Origin: Cantharellus purpuraceus
Lineage: Eukaryota; Basidiomycota; Agaricomycetes; Cantharellales; Hydnaceae
Reading direction: 5' to 3'
NCBI GenBank assembly: GCA_025174535.1
Contig: JALBUN010000038.1
Location: 1-64,000, forward strand
DNA: 64,000 nucleotides
The notes under the pieces were generated by a model. That model was not told where the DNA came from. It made no database searches and saw only the letters and a program-made list of their open reading frames with translations. Positions 10,366-19,712 of the stretch are shown in pieces. Position 1 is the stretch's first letter; every line of letters begins with the position of its first letter. The translations under genes and the position numbers were made by a program.

Positions 10366-10793
10366 TTAGGTGTACCAGCCGATTGGATATTATCATATCA
10401 TGGTAATGACGTCGGATGGAAGGTCACCTTGTCAGGAGCAGTTTGATCACATTATCAAAGGACAGCCTTTTGGCTGTGAGGGTTGATAATGATGCACTTA
10501 CTGAGCCTGTGGATGGATGGATTGTGATGTAGAGTGTAGACTTAGAGCTTGGACTTTGACTTTAGAGTGTTGTCTGAAAACTTGTTGATTTATCCCAAAG
10601 GCGAAAACTAGCGCCCTTTATATACAAATTCCCAGGGCACAACGACACAATATGAGGAGCAATTGATGCTATATGATGCAATAAATGCTTATAAAGCCAG
10701 CTGACGAAGCTTGTGATGTTGAACTACTATTGGGTAAATCTTGGAGAAATGAAACGACAGATAGGGACATCATTAGACTGCTCATGGACAGCC
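10366..10793 (-). repeat. remnant of TATA-bearing repeat I in copy A
   Basis: It matches both ends of the ~0.8 kb repeat at 16,171-16,985 and 39,515-40,360, including the CAAAGGACAGCC block and the reverse of TATATAAAAGGGCG, but the middle ~170 bp are deleted. The deletion also removed the RS-rich 3' end of the neighbouring coiled-coil gene. Confidence 0.75.
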
Positions 10794-10796
10794 ATT

Positions 10797-11591
10797 CTAT
10801 CTATTTAGTCTACAAGACTGATCTGAGTCTATAAGTATATAATCTACACCTCTTTTCACTATCTTAAATGTCACCTTTCTGGTACCATTTTCCTGTAACC
10901 TTGTTACCTCCTGTTCTTGTTTTCCAGCCCAGTGATTCATATCAAATTTCCAGTCAACAATCTCAGATATTATTGCTTTATATTTATCACCCTGTTTCTG
11001 AAGTTTATTAATGTCTGTTCCAAGTTCCACTACAGTATCATCTGTTTCTACAATCCACTCATGCACTTCAGATTTCCATTCCACAATGTCTGATATTGTT
11101 GCAATACATCTATTAACCTGTTTCTGAAGTTTATGAATATCTGTTCTATGGTCCAATATAAGATTCTCTGCATTATGTGTATTGACCTGTTGATGAATAT
11201 CTGTTCCATGGTCTGATATTGTGGCAACACACCTATTAACCTGTCTCTGAAGTTTATGAATATCTGTTCCAAATCCTGATACAATATCATTCATTTCACT
11301 CATCCATTCATCTAAATTCTCTTTCCTGTCTGTCAAAGTAGTTATAATTGTATTTTTTTCCTCAACCTGTTTCTTAAGCACCTGAATTTCCTGACTCTGG
11401 GAATTAACCTGTTGTTCAAGTATAGTGATCTGCCTATCCTTTTCACTCATCCAAGACTTGACATTTATAAGATCAGATATTAATTCATCTTTTACTTCCA
11501 TTTGACTTGCCATAGCTTTTATCAGTGCATCATTGTCACTTATCCAGCCTTTGATTGCTTTTATATCTTCAAAGATTTGTGACATTTTCAA
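10797..11591 (-). pseudogene. coiled-coil protein, copy A (C-terminally truncated)
   Basis: 264 codons of the same coiled-coil protein as copy B (17,024-18,139, 371 aa). The heptad-rich part is kept, with units of the type GTDIHKLQRQVNRC repeated three to four times. The frame ends soon after SDQSCRLNR because sequence up to repeat I has been deleted, which removes the RS/DS-rich tail. The coiled coil could still oligomerise, but the basic tail is absent. Confidence 0.75.
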
Positions 11592-12125
11592 ATCCCTCTC
11601 TGCTTATAAAACAGAAATGAAAAAACATAATAATCATTTTTTTCTGAACATTTGATATTTTGTATAGGCAGTAGATATATACATCTTGCTTTCTTAATAA
11701 AATGATTATTATGTTTTTATGTTATAAGCATTATGAAGATGCTCTCTTTTATGCTTCAATGCAAGATAGAGTTTGATAGAAGAGTTAATGATTGGTATAT
11801 ATCTCGGATAGGATCCCTCCATGATTTGTTTCTGAGGTAAGTTCCTTTATAAATATCAAGGTTCCAATCACTGACTTTATACAGATGTACTGATGGCACA
11901 CTTCTGGAACAGAAATTAACAGAGTTATATACTAGTATGGAGCAGGATCATTATTTTCCACCACTTTGGATGGAAAATCTGATGGTATTGCACCCTAAAG
12001 TACGAGGGATAGTCATACAGTCTCATGTTAGAACAAGATTATCTACCACTATGCCCTAACTAAGTTACTTTGTTTTAAAAATAGCTTCACTGCATTAAAG
12101 GTGTTTGTTTCCAAGACTTTCCTAA
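11592..12125. other. non-coding internal end of copy A
   Basis: About 530 bp between the coiled-coil start codon and repeat R, nearly identical in copies B (18,140-18,672) and C (37,871-38,403). No open frame is conserved. It ends TTTCCTAA|GACGC. A leader or promoter for the coiled-coil gene is the most likely role. Confidence 0.6.
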
Positions 12126-12690
12126 GACGCTTGTTCAGAAATACAACAAATACGTATATACAACCTATTTTCCTCAAATTTTATACAATACACTTCAATT
12201 CAAACTTATTTTCATATTTCAACATGATTCTCAAATTTTACACAATATACTAGATTAAAACATATTGTGATATTTTGGCATAATTCTCAAAAATAATTCT
12301 TTTTTCCCCATTTAGTGGTGGCAACTCTCTTGAAGGAACATCCAAATATCATTGATTCTTTCTTATACAATACTTATAACATAATTTGAACTATCTTTAA
12401 TCCCCACCTGGTATTTGTATATCTAAATACCCTATATAATACCAATTATATTAATACATACATTCCTATTATATCCATGTAAATGATTATGTTCATCTCA
12501 ACCAAATATCTTATCTTTTAAAGTTTATTAAAATATAGAATATATGTTTATATTTATGAAAATTTCACACATCCGAAATCTTTTAAGATATCCAAATTGT
12601 AACTCCCTGGCTTTATGTATCATTGAAATTCTGATGTATATCTCATATACATTAGAATATTGTATACTGACATGATTCCGAACAAGCGTC
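12126..12690 (-). repeat. terminal repeat R shared by copies A and B
   Basis: 565 bp from GACGCTTGTTCAG to GAACAAGCGTC. It is in direct orientation with the R copies at 6,151 and 18,673 and is flanked by internal sequence on both sides, with no target duplication. Near one end it holds a perfect 13-bp hairpin in copy C; here one arm is slightly changed (GATGTATATCTCATATACATTAG). Confidence 0.88.
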
Positions 12691-12769
12691 TAGGGAGGTC
12701 ATTTTAAAAACAAAAATCATCACCTTATATCATCAACAAGCTTCTTTCTCCATAGATTTAGACATGCCA

Positions 12770-13267
12770 TTATGAATTCTTATCTTCATTGGTATGTCTG
12801 GACACTGTCCAACACAGCAAAGCCAATAGTATACCAATACTAGTTATGTAGATCATGTGCACTGTACGGCCAAGATATAGTTTCTGCCTATTTATATCTG
12901 GGCCTGGCTGTCTAACAAACGCCTGATTCACATGTGTGGTTATAATGTGTGCATATCCAGAGGTTGGATCAGAACCACTTACAAATCTGTTGGTTTTATT
13001 CAGAAAACCTGCAAATTCTGCTACAAAAATAGGATCACTTTCATTATAGCCTATTTTATCAGGTTGTAGACCAAGAAATACATATTTGATATGAGGATAC
13101 TTTGAAAGCTGGAACACTTCACCTTCAGCATATGAACGGTCCAGATACTGCCCAAAGGGGTACCAGTCACACGTTGTACAATTAGCTAGCCGGTGTGGAT
13201 TGCTGTGAAAAGGCTTTTGGTAAAACTGTTGATTGAGACGCTGTTTCAGTAATGGATCAGTCTCCAT
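12770..13267 (-). CDS. tail-anchored membrane protein, copy B
   Basis: Intact 165-aa frame, matching copy C. The N-terminal ~135 residues are soluble, with an NCTTCDWYPFG block near residue 29 and potential N-glycosylation sequons that would not be used if the N-terminus is cytosolic. A single hydrophobic helix lies at about residues 138-155, then a 10-residue charged tail. That pattern predicts a tail-anchored protein of ER or other membranes. It follows the transposase gene with a ~57 bp gap. No homologous family is recognised; carriage by a DNA transposon is unusual. Confidence 0.75.
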   Translation of the reverse strand: METDPLLKQRLNQQFYQKPFHSNPHRLANCTTCDWYPFGQYLDRSYAEGEVFQLSKYPHIKYVFLGLQPDKIGYNESDPIFVAEFAGFLNKTNRFVSGSDPTSGYAHIITTHVNQAFVRQPGPDINRQKLYLGRTVHMIYITSIGILLALLCWTVSRHTNEDKNS

Positions 13268-13323
13268 AGATACCTATAAGTATAAAACATACAAATATTC
13301 AATTTTATTCTGGGAAAAAAAAT

Positions 13324-14800
13324 TTACAGTTGAATGTAGCATAGGTATACAATAATATTATTACTATTGTCTTTCCAATACTCTTTAATACATTCTGTAG
13401 ATTTAAAGCTTGATGTTGCTTCCCAAGTTTTCTCTGCATAACATTTCCATTTAACTAAATATTCTACGTACTTTCCTTTTTCTTTGCCTTATTATTTGTT
13501 CTACTTCATTTTCAGTCTCATAATGCATCTCCACATCATACTCACATCTTTCTAATAGTCGTTGTTGAGATTGAGTCATCTTGTCAACATCTTCTGCTCT
13601 TTCCAGTAATGATCTGGGTGGCTCAATATCTGGGTCCTCTTCCTCAGGGTAATCAAAATATTGTTCACACCATTTTTCATGATAAGGGGATGGTTTGATC
13701 TTACGTAGTTCTACAAATTTCTTAATATTCCATAATAGACATGCTACCTTTAATTCCAGATTAAAGACAGCAGGATTTGTAGTTCTAATAGATCTCTTAT
13801 TATCAAATTTTTCAAACAATCTTGCAAACCCTCCAAAGAATGCTTCTACTGTTGAACGAAAGGCACCAAACTTCTTATTAAAAATCTTTTCTTCAGGTTT
13901 AAGTTCAACATTTTTTGGCTTCCGAAAAGGATAAAAGAAGTTCTTAGGCTTTAATATACTTGCCTTTACTACTTCTGGAATAGCAGATGGATAAGCTCCA
14001 TCAAAGCCTATCTGATCATTCTTATCTATTTTATTCCATACAGCCATCTCTACAAACATTTTTGCATCAGGATTTAGTTTACATGCCAATGAAGGTGAGG
14101 TGAATAGAACCATTTGATTAATGTCAATGCATACTTGAGTACGAAATCCTGCCTTTTTAAATTTATATGAGTACCCCTCTTCAGATGCCGATCCAATCAA
14201 AATTCCTCTTGTATCATGACCATCAAGAAGTAATGTCACTGATTCCATTTTTGGAGGATTCTTTATAAGAGCTGATAATATCCTTATTATTATATTTGAG
14301 AACATTGTACGCAGTGAATCAGTAACTTGTTTATCTAGATCAAAGTTAAGATGATGCAGACGACCATAAAATTCCTTATGAACATCATAAAAGCTACTTG
14401 ATGGCATGAAATTTCCTATTTCTTCATAAGTAGGACCTTTGAGTAGATGATATAGTACTAACAAGCCTTTTTCTATCTCTCTATAAGGTGTAGAATGTTC
14501 TTCAACTGAAAACAATACCACAAGAAAGAAAAATACTGGTATTGGTCCAAGCTTGTTATATACTACTTTTTTTACATCATCCATATCATTCATATCTTTT
14601 AGTTTTGTTCTATGATATTTTTTGTGTTCTAAGACAGGCCACTTTGTGTATAGAAAATTCCAATGATTGTCCATCAACTTATTATATGCTCTGTCCCTTT
14701 GATCATTCCACATTTTAAGTTGCTGAAGCTCTTTTTCTTCTTTATCTTTTTGCTCTTTCTCTTTTTGCTCCTTTGTGCGTTTTTGCTGGTCTGAGGGCAT
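13324..14800 (-). CDS. DDE transposase (IS5/PIF-Harbinger type), copy B, with chromodomain in +1 frame
   Basis: The 449-codon frame (13,451-14,800) begins with a Lys/Glu/Gln-rich coiled segment and has a helix-turn-helix-like stretch near residues 124-147 (PTYEEIGNFMPSSSFYD). The catalytic triad fits DDE_Tnp_4/HARBI1-like nucleases: D193 in LLLDGHDTR, D267 in GFDGAYPSAI and E319 in FRSTVEAFFGG. The frame runs into a chromodomain (NEVEQIIRQRKRK) and then stops, but the rest of the chromodomain (VEYLVKWKCYAEKTWEA) continues in the +1 frame to a stop at 13,324. A frameshift near AAAAAGGAAAG, splicing or an old indel would be needed to join them. The catalytic domain looks intact. Confidence 0.85.
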
Positions 14801-14896
14801 TTTGACTAAGATACTCTTATATTACAGTAAAACAAAAATATGTTCATTTTTTTGATAATTGAATTTTAAATTAAATAATATTTATTCTATGAAGCT
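14801..14896. promoter_or_regulatory. divergent promoter region, copy B
   Basis: 96 AT-rich bases between the divergent start codons of the transposase and the 216-aa gene, nearly identical to copies A and C apart from the length of one T-run. Confidence 0.5.
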
Positions 14897-15588
14897 ATGT
14901 TGTCTGTCTCTAAGCAAGTTGTTCGTAAAATATCTACTGTCTTTGTTAAAAAAGAACCAGAGGATGATGAAAATCCTTTGTATATAGACTCTGACACCAT
15001 CTACATAAAATTCAGATTAAGAAATCCCCCAAAGGACTTCTTTCCAGCTGGATCGGTTTCTCAGGAAAGAGATAAAACACCAGAAGCACTGTACAATAAG
15101 ATGATTGAAAGGGCAATGAAATAAGTAATTCAACCTGGATTCAACAAAATCATTGTATGTCAAGTCTGCAAACCATGCAACAGGATAATCTGCCTAGTTG
15201 TAATATTTCTATTGCTAGAGAAACTGGCAAGAAGTGTGATATTTCTATTGCTGGGGAAACTTGTAAGAACTGTGATGTGTATAACAATTTGGTTACATCA
15301 ATGGTTGTTGCATTGAAACAACAGCAGAGAGTTTTCAAGAAAAGTAAAATCACAATCTATGGTATGATCATAACTAAGGATGGTAGGTTAAAATTATATG
15401 AAACCACCAATAACAATCAGGGTGTTTCAATTGTTGTATATCCTTCCTCTGGATACAGCATAGAAGCTCAGTTTGAAGAGTGTTCTAATGCTATTGACAT
15501 TATATTCCAAAGTATAAGAAATCAGATGTTCAAAGAATCCTCATTTCAAGATTTGAACTTTTGTTCACACAACAATAAGTACCATTAG
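14897..15588 (+). pseudogene. 216-aa element protein, copy B (frameshifted and 3'-fused)
   Basis: One A is lost at about 15,110 (GAAAGGG instead of GAAAAGGG), which stops the frame at codon 75. A second frame resumes at 15,157 with the normal C-terminal part. At the 3' end a deletion joins TCCTCA directly to TTTCAAG of the downstream cysteine-rich frame, so the native stop is lost. Copy B thus lacks a working version of this protein. Confidence 0.8.
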
Positions 15589-15676
15589 TATCATGATGAG
15601 TATTTTTGAATGTTCAGAGCTCTTAGGACATTTAATATCCTTACAATCTGTAACTACAGATGTAGTAGTTATATGA

Positions 15677-15862
15677 TTACTCCTTTAAACATTTCACATC
15701 ATCTTTTTTGTAATCAAAACTGAGGATCTCATCATCAATATCTAAAGTAATATCTCTAAAATCTGTCTCAAAAAACTGTTTAGTCCATTGTGTGTCAACC
15801 ATTATACCATAATCCCAAAGATCACGAGAACTCCAATCATTGCACTTCTTATCTTTACCCAT
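15677..15862 (-). CDS. small Trp/Asp-rich protein, copy B
   Basis: 61-codon version of the protein also found at 10,051-10,218 and 40,625-40,789. Six A's in the homopolymer keep the frame open through DDVKCLKE before a stop created by a deletion that removed the following gene. Function unknown. Confidence 0.4.
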   Translation of the reverse strand: MGKDKKCNDWSSRDLWDYGIMVDTQWTKQFFETDFRDITLDIDDEILSFDYKKDDVKCLKE

Positions 15863-16170
15863 GATGTCAATAAAGAAGGATATATAAAATTTATTTCATT
15901 TTTTACTAGATATGTGCATAGTTCTGAAGAGCAGAATGGTGAATCAAATCAGAATGTTGTAGTAAACATCCATATTTTTATCTAATATTTATAAATTGAA
16001 TTATATATATTTTCTAAAGTTGTCAATAGCCAGATGCATGCACTCGTTCTGAATACTACAACAAAGTCCCATACAGAATTCCCTGTCCTTTCATCTATCA
16101 TTCTTCTACCAGTTCCTTGTTTCCTATCTTGCCAGTCTTTCATTCCAAATTCTTTGCTGCATAGCTAAAT

Positions 16171-16985
16171 AGGTGTACCAGCCGATTGGATATTATCATA
16201 TCATGGTAATGACGTCGGATGGAAGGTCACCTTGTCAGGAGCAGTTTGATCACATTATCAAAGGACAGCCTTTTGGCTGTGAGGGTTGATAATGATGCAC
16301 TTACTGAGCAGACAGTAGGTGAGACTTTGCAGCGGCATGGTGTACCAGATAATTGAATCGTTGTCCTTGAGCAGCCCGATGATGTCACTCGGTGTCGGTT
16401 CGCTTAAGGAATAGATCCTAGCAAACAGGCGGTGTGTAGCGCAGTTGTTCAGCACTCCAAAGATCAATCAGGGTGAGGGGTAAGTAACAGGGAAGTGGGA
16501 TAGTGCTCTGTGGTTGGATGGGGATGGGAGCTAAAGGTCGGTCCCAATGGCTGATCGTGCTCTGTGACTGAATGACAATGTGGAGCCCGGTTGGAAGGTA
16601 CGCGAAAGCTGGTTTCAGGAGAAGCAACCTCTCGGTGGCGGAGGGAAATCTGATCGTTGAACCAAGGTGTTTTACCTCAGTGTAGAGATGATGGATTGTG
16701 ATGTAGAGTGTAGACTTAGAGCTTGGACTTTGACTTTAGTGCGTTGGCTGAAAACTTGTTTTTTGATTCCAAAGGCGAAAACAAGCGCCCTTTTATATAC
16801 AAATTCCCAGGGCACAATGACACAATATGAGGAGCAAATGATGCAAGAAATGCTGATCAAGCCAGCTGATGAAGCGTGTGAAGTTGAGCTACTAAAGGAA
16901 ATCATGGAGAAATGAAACGACAGATAGGGACATCATTAGACTGCTCATGGACAGCCATTCACTCCAAGGTGACCTTGTCAGAAGC
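16171..16985 (-). repeat. TATA-bearing repeat I in copy B
   Basis: About 0.8 kb shared with 39,515-40,360, and its core with 30,650-31,246. On the minus strand it holds TATATAAAAGGGCG and ends of the form TGTCG...CGACA, which resembles an LTR promoter region. Diverged inverted copies of TGAGCAGTCTAATGATGTCC flank that core. It lies between the coiled-coil gene and the small acidic gene and has no conserved protein. It could be an LTR or MITE captured by the element, or a promoter segment; its class is not settled. Confidence 0.6.
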
Positions 16986-17023
16986 ATGGAATGCCTTGTA
17001 TCCTGCGTCTTCGGAGGCTTACA

Positions 17024-18139
17024 TTACTGGGTTCTCCCTCTACATCTTTTTCTTGAACTAGGAATTTGAGATTGATCAGAGTCTGAATCAGATTGATCAG
17101 AGTCTGAATCAGATTGATCAGAGTCTGAATCAGATCGTTCCTTAGACCTTTTTTCTTGATGCCTTGAACTAGGAGTTTGAGATCGTTCCTTAGACCTTTT
17201 TTCTTGATGCCTTGAACCTTGAGTCATTCCTTGCTTCCATGTTTGAAAATTAATCCTATTACCATCTACGTCATATGATGACATTTCATTCTTCCTAGTA
17301 TATATTGTAGATAGTTTTCTAGGCTCACCATTTATGAATAATTCCATTCTATTTAGTCTACAAGACTGATCTGAGTCTATAAGTATATAGTCTACACCTC
17401 TTTTCACTATCTTAAATGTCACCTTTCTGGTACCATTTTCCTGTAACCTTGTTACCTCCTGTTCTTGTTTTCCAGCCCAGTGATTCATATCAAATTTCCA
17501 GTCAACAATCTCAGATATTATTGCTTTATATTTATCACCCTGTTTCTGAAGTTTATTAATGTCTGTTCCAAGTTCCACTACAGTATCATCTGTTTCTACA
17601 ATCCACTCATGCACTTCAGATTTCCATTCCACAATGTCTGATATTGTTGCAATACATCTATTAACCTGTTTCTGAAGTTTATAAATATCTGTTCTATAGT
17701 CCAATATAAGATTCTCTGCATTATGTGTATTGACCTGTTGATGAATATCTGTTCCATGGTCTGATATTGTGGCAACACACCTATTAACCTGTCTCTGAAG
17801 TTTATGAATAACTGTTCCAAATCCTGATACAACATCATTCATTTCACTCACCCGTTTATCTAAATTCTCTTTCCTGTATGTCAAAGTAGTTATAATTGTA
17901 TTTTTTTCCTCAACCTGTTTCTTAAGCACCTGAATTTCCTGACTCTGGGAATTAACCTGTTGTTCAAGTATAGTGATCTGCCTATCCTTTTCACTCATCC
18001 AAGACTTGACATTTATAAGATCAGATATTAATTCATCTTTTACTTCCATTTGACTTGCCATAGCTTTTATCAGTGCATCATTGTCACTTATCCAGCCTTT
18101 GATTGCTTTTATATCTTCAAAGATTTGTGGCATTTTCAA
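17024..18139 (-). CDS. coiled-coil protein with RS/DS-rich tail, copy B (intact)
   Basis: 371 codons from ATG. Residues ~1-245 are heptad-rich coiled coil with recurring GTDIHKLQRQVNRC-like units and periodic tryptophans (EWKSEVHEW, DWKFDMNHW). Residues ~255-305 form a basic, probably globular part (TFKIVKRGVDYILIDSD). The tail has two RHQEKRSKERS units and several SDSDSDQ units (21-bp repeats), like splicing-factor RS domains, and ends RKRCRGRTQ. Such tails bind nucleic acid or direct proteins to the nucleus. Transcription is away from repeat R. No family is recognised; a structural or DNA-organising role for the element is only a guess. Confidence 0.75.
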   Translation of the reverse strand: MKMPQIFEDIKAIKGWISDNDALIKAMASQMEVKDELISDLINVKSWMSEKDRQITILEQQVNSQSQEIQVLKKQVEEKNTIITTLTYRKENLDKRVSEMNDVVSGFGTVIHKLQRQVNRCVATISDHGTDIHQQVNTHNAENLILDYRTDIYKLQKQVNRCIATISDIVEWKSEVHEWIVETDDTVVELGTDINKLQKQGDKYKAIISEIVDWKFDMNHWAGKQEQEVTRLQENGTRKVTFKIVKRGVDYILIDSDQSCRLNRMELFINGEPRKLSTIYTRKNEMSSYDVDGNRINFQTWKQGMTQGSRHQEKRSKERSQTPSSRHQEKRSKERSDSDSDQSDSDSDQSDSDSDQSQIPSSRKRCRGRTQ

Positions 18140-18672
18140 ATCCCTCTCTGCTTATAAAACAGAAATGAAAAAACATAATAATCATTTTTTCTGAACATTT
18201 GATATTTTGTATAGGCAGTAGATATATACATCTTGCTTTCTTAATAAAATGATTATTATGTTTTTATGTTATAAGCATTATGAAGATGCTCTCTTTTATG
18301 CTTCAATGCAAGATAGAGTTTGATAGAAGAGTTAATGATTGGTATATATCTCGGATAGGATCCCTCCATGATTTGTTTCTGAGGTAAGTTCCTTTATAAA
18401 TATCAAGGTTCCAATCACTGACTTTATACAGATGTACTGATGGCACACTTCTGGAACAGAAATTAACAGAGTTATATACTAGTATGGAGCAGGATCATTA
18501 TTTTCCACCACTTTGGATGGAAAATCTGATGGTATTGCACCCTAAAGTATGAGGGATAGTCATACAGTCTTATGTTAGAACAAGATTATCTACCACTATG
18601 CCCTAACTAAGTTACTTTGTTTTAAAAATAGCTTCACTGCATTAAAGGTGTTTGTTTCCAAGACTTTCCTAA
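18140..18672. other. non-coding internal end of copy B
   Basis: Same sequence as 11,592-12,125 and 37,871-38,403, with a few substitutions. It lies upstream of the coiled-coil gene and is its probable leader or promoter. No gene seen. Confidence 0.6.
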
Positions 18673-19236
18673 GACGCTTATTCAGAAATACAACAAATAC
18701 ATATGTACAACCTATTTTCCTCAAATTTTATACAATACACTTCAATTCAAACTTATTTTCATATTTCAACATGATTCTCAAATTTTACACAATATACTAG
18801 ATTAAAACATATTGTGATATTTTGGCATAATTCTCAAAAATAATTGTTTTTCCCCATTTAGTGGTGGCAACTCTCTTGAAGGAACATCCAAATATCATTG
18901 ATTCTTTCTTATACAATACTTGTAACATAATTTGAACTATCTTTAATCCCCACCTGGTATTTGTATATCTAAATACCCTATATAATACCAATTATATTCA
19001 TATATACATTCCTATTATATCCATGTAAATGATTATGTTCATCTCAACCAAATATCTTATCTTTTAAAGTTTATTAAAATATAGAATATATGTTTATATT
19101 TATGAAAATTTCACACATCTGAAATCTTTTAAGATATCCAAATTGTAACTCCCTGGCTTTATGTATCATTGAAAATCTGATGTATATCTCCTATACATCA
19201 GAATATTGTATACTGACATGATTCCGAACAAGCGTC
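18673..19236 (-). repeat. terminal repeat R, outer end of copy B
   Basis: 564 bp, direct repeat of 12,126-12,690. It ends GAACAAGCGTC|TATGG, at the junction with the interrupted gypsy LTR, and is the right-hand end of the composite insertion. Confidence 0.88.
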
Positions 19237-19411
19237 TATGGTGATGCTGATGCATCAATCAGAACTGGAGGCAGATGAGTGGGGTTAATGGTAATGATCA
19301 GACAGACTAAATGGAGATGTGATGGTTTCCAAATGGAGTATAGATTTCATGTGTGTGGGGATCTGGGTGGATTGGATGGGGATCTGGGCATTAATGAATA
19401 TAGTCATAACA
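19237..19411 (-). repeat. TE1 5' LTR, outer part
   Basis: Resumes the LTR exactly where it broke at 6,150 (TATGGTGATGCTGATGCATC) and ends ATAGTCATAACA, the reverse complement of the LTR start TGTTATGACTAT. Apart from the insertion, the LTR is complete. Confidence 0.85.
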
Positions 19412-19712
19412 TTATCCCAAAACTAGGCAATTACTTATCAAGAGAACAATAGACAGTGTTTGGGGTTGTCAGAGATGGAGATGATGGAGATGGAGTAGAT
19501 GGAGGTGGAGATGGCATCTGGAGGTCAGACTTGGTGTTACAGGATATAACATCTGGACATGGAAGACTATCAAAAATATCCCAAGCTCCACAGGCATGTA
19601 AAGCCTCCTCCACATGCCAAAATACTTCCAAAACTCTTCAATTGAGCTCAGCCATTGGAGCTCCCTGATGTAGAAACCAATGTATTATAAAAATCATATA
19701 TATATGTGTGGG
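19412..19712. other. decayed repeat mosaic
   Basis: Holds two recognisable pieces. About 19,480-19,555 matches 47,690-47,765 (GGAGGTGGAGATGG, then GGTGTTACAGGAT). About 19,556-19,640 matches part of the 190-codon frame inside TE2 (GAAGACTATCA, GCTCCACAGGCATGT, CCTCCACATG). No intact gene. It abuts the stop codon of the ABC transporter. Confidence 0.6.

Larger units (their letters stand above)
6151..19236 (-). mobile_element. tandem multigene DDE element, copies A and B (R-A-R-B-R)
   Basis: Three ~565 bp direct repeats (R; the first truncated) alternate with two ~5.5-6 kb internal regions with the same gene order as copy C at 37,305-45,052, in the opposite orientation. The outermost ends are GACGCTTATTC and GAACAAGCGTC, and only these are flanked by a target duplication (TAT). 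The array therefore behaved as a single insertion, or grew by unequal recombination after insertion. Genes in both copies are DDE transposase, a 216-aa protein on the opposite strand, a tail-anchored protein, a coiled-coil protein and small acidic or cysteine-rich frames, with different ones broken in A and B. Confidence 0.85.
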
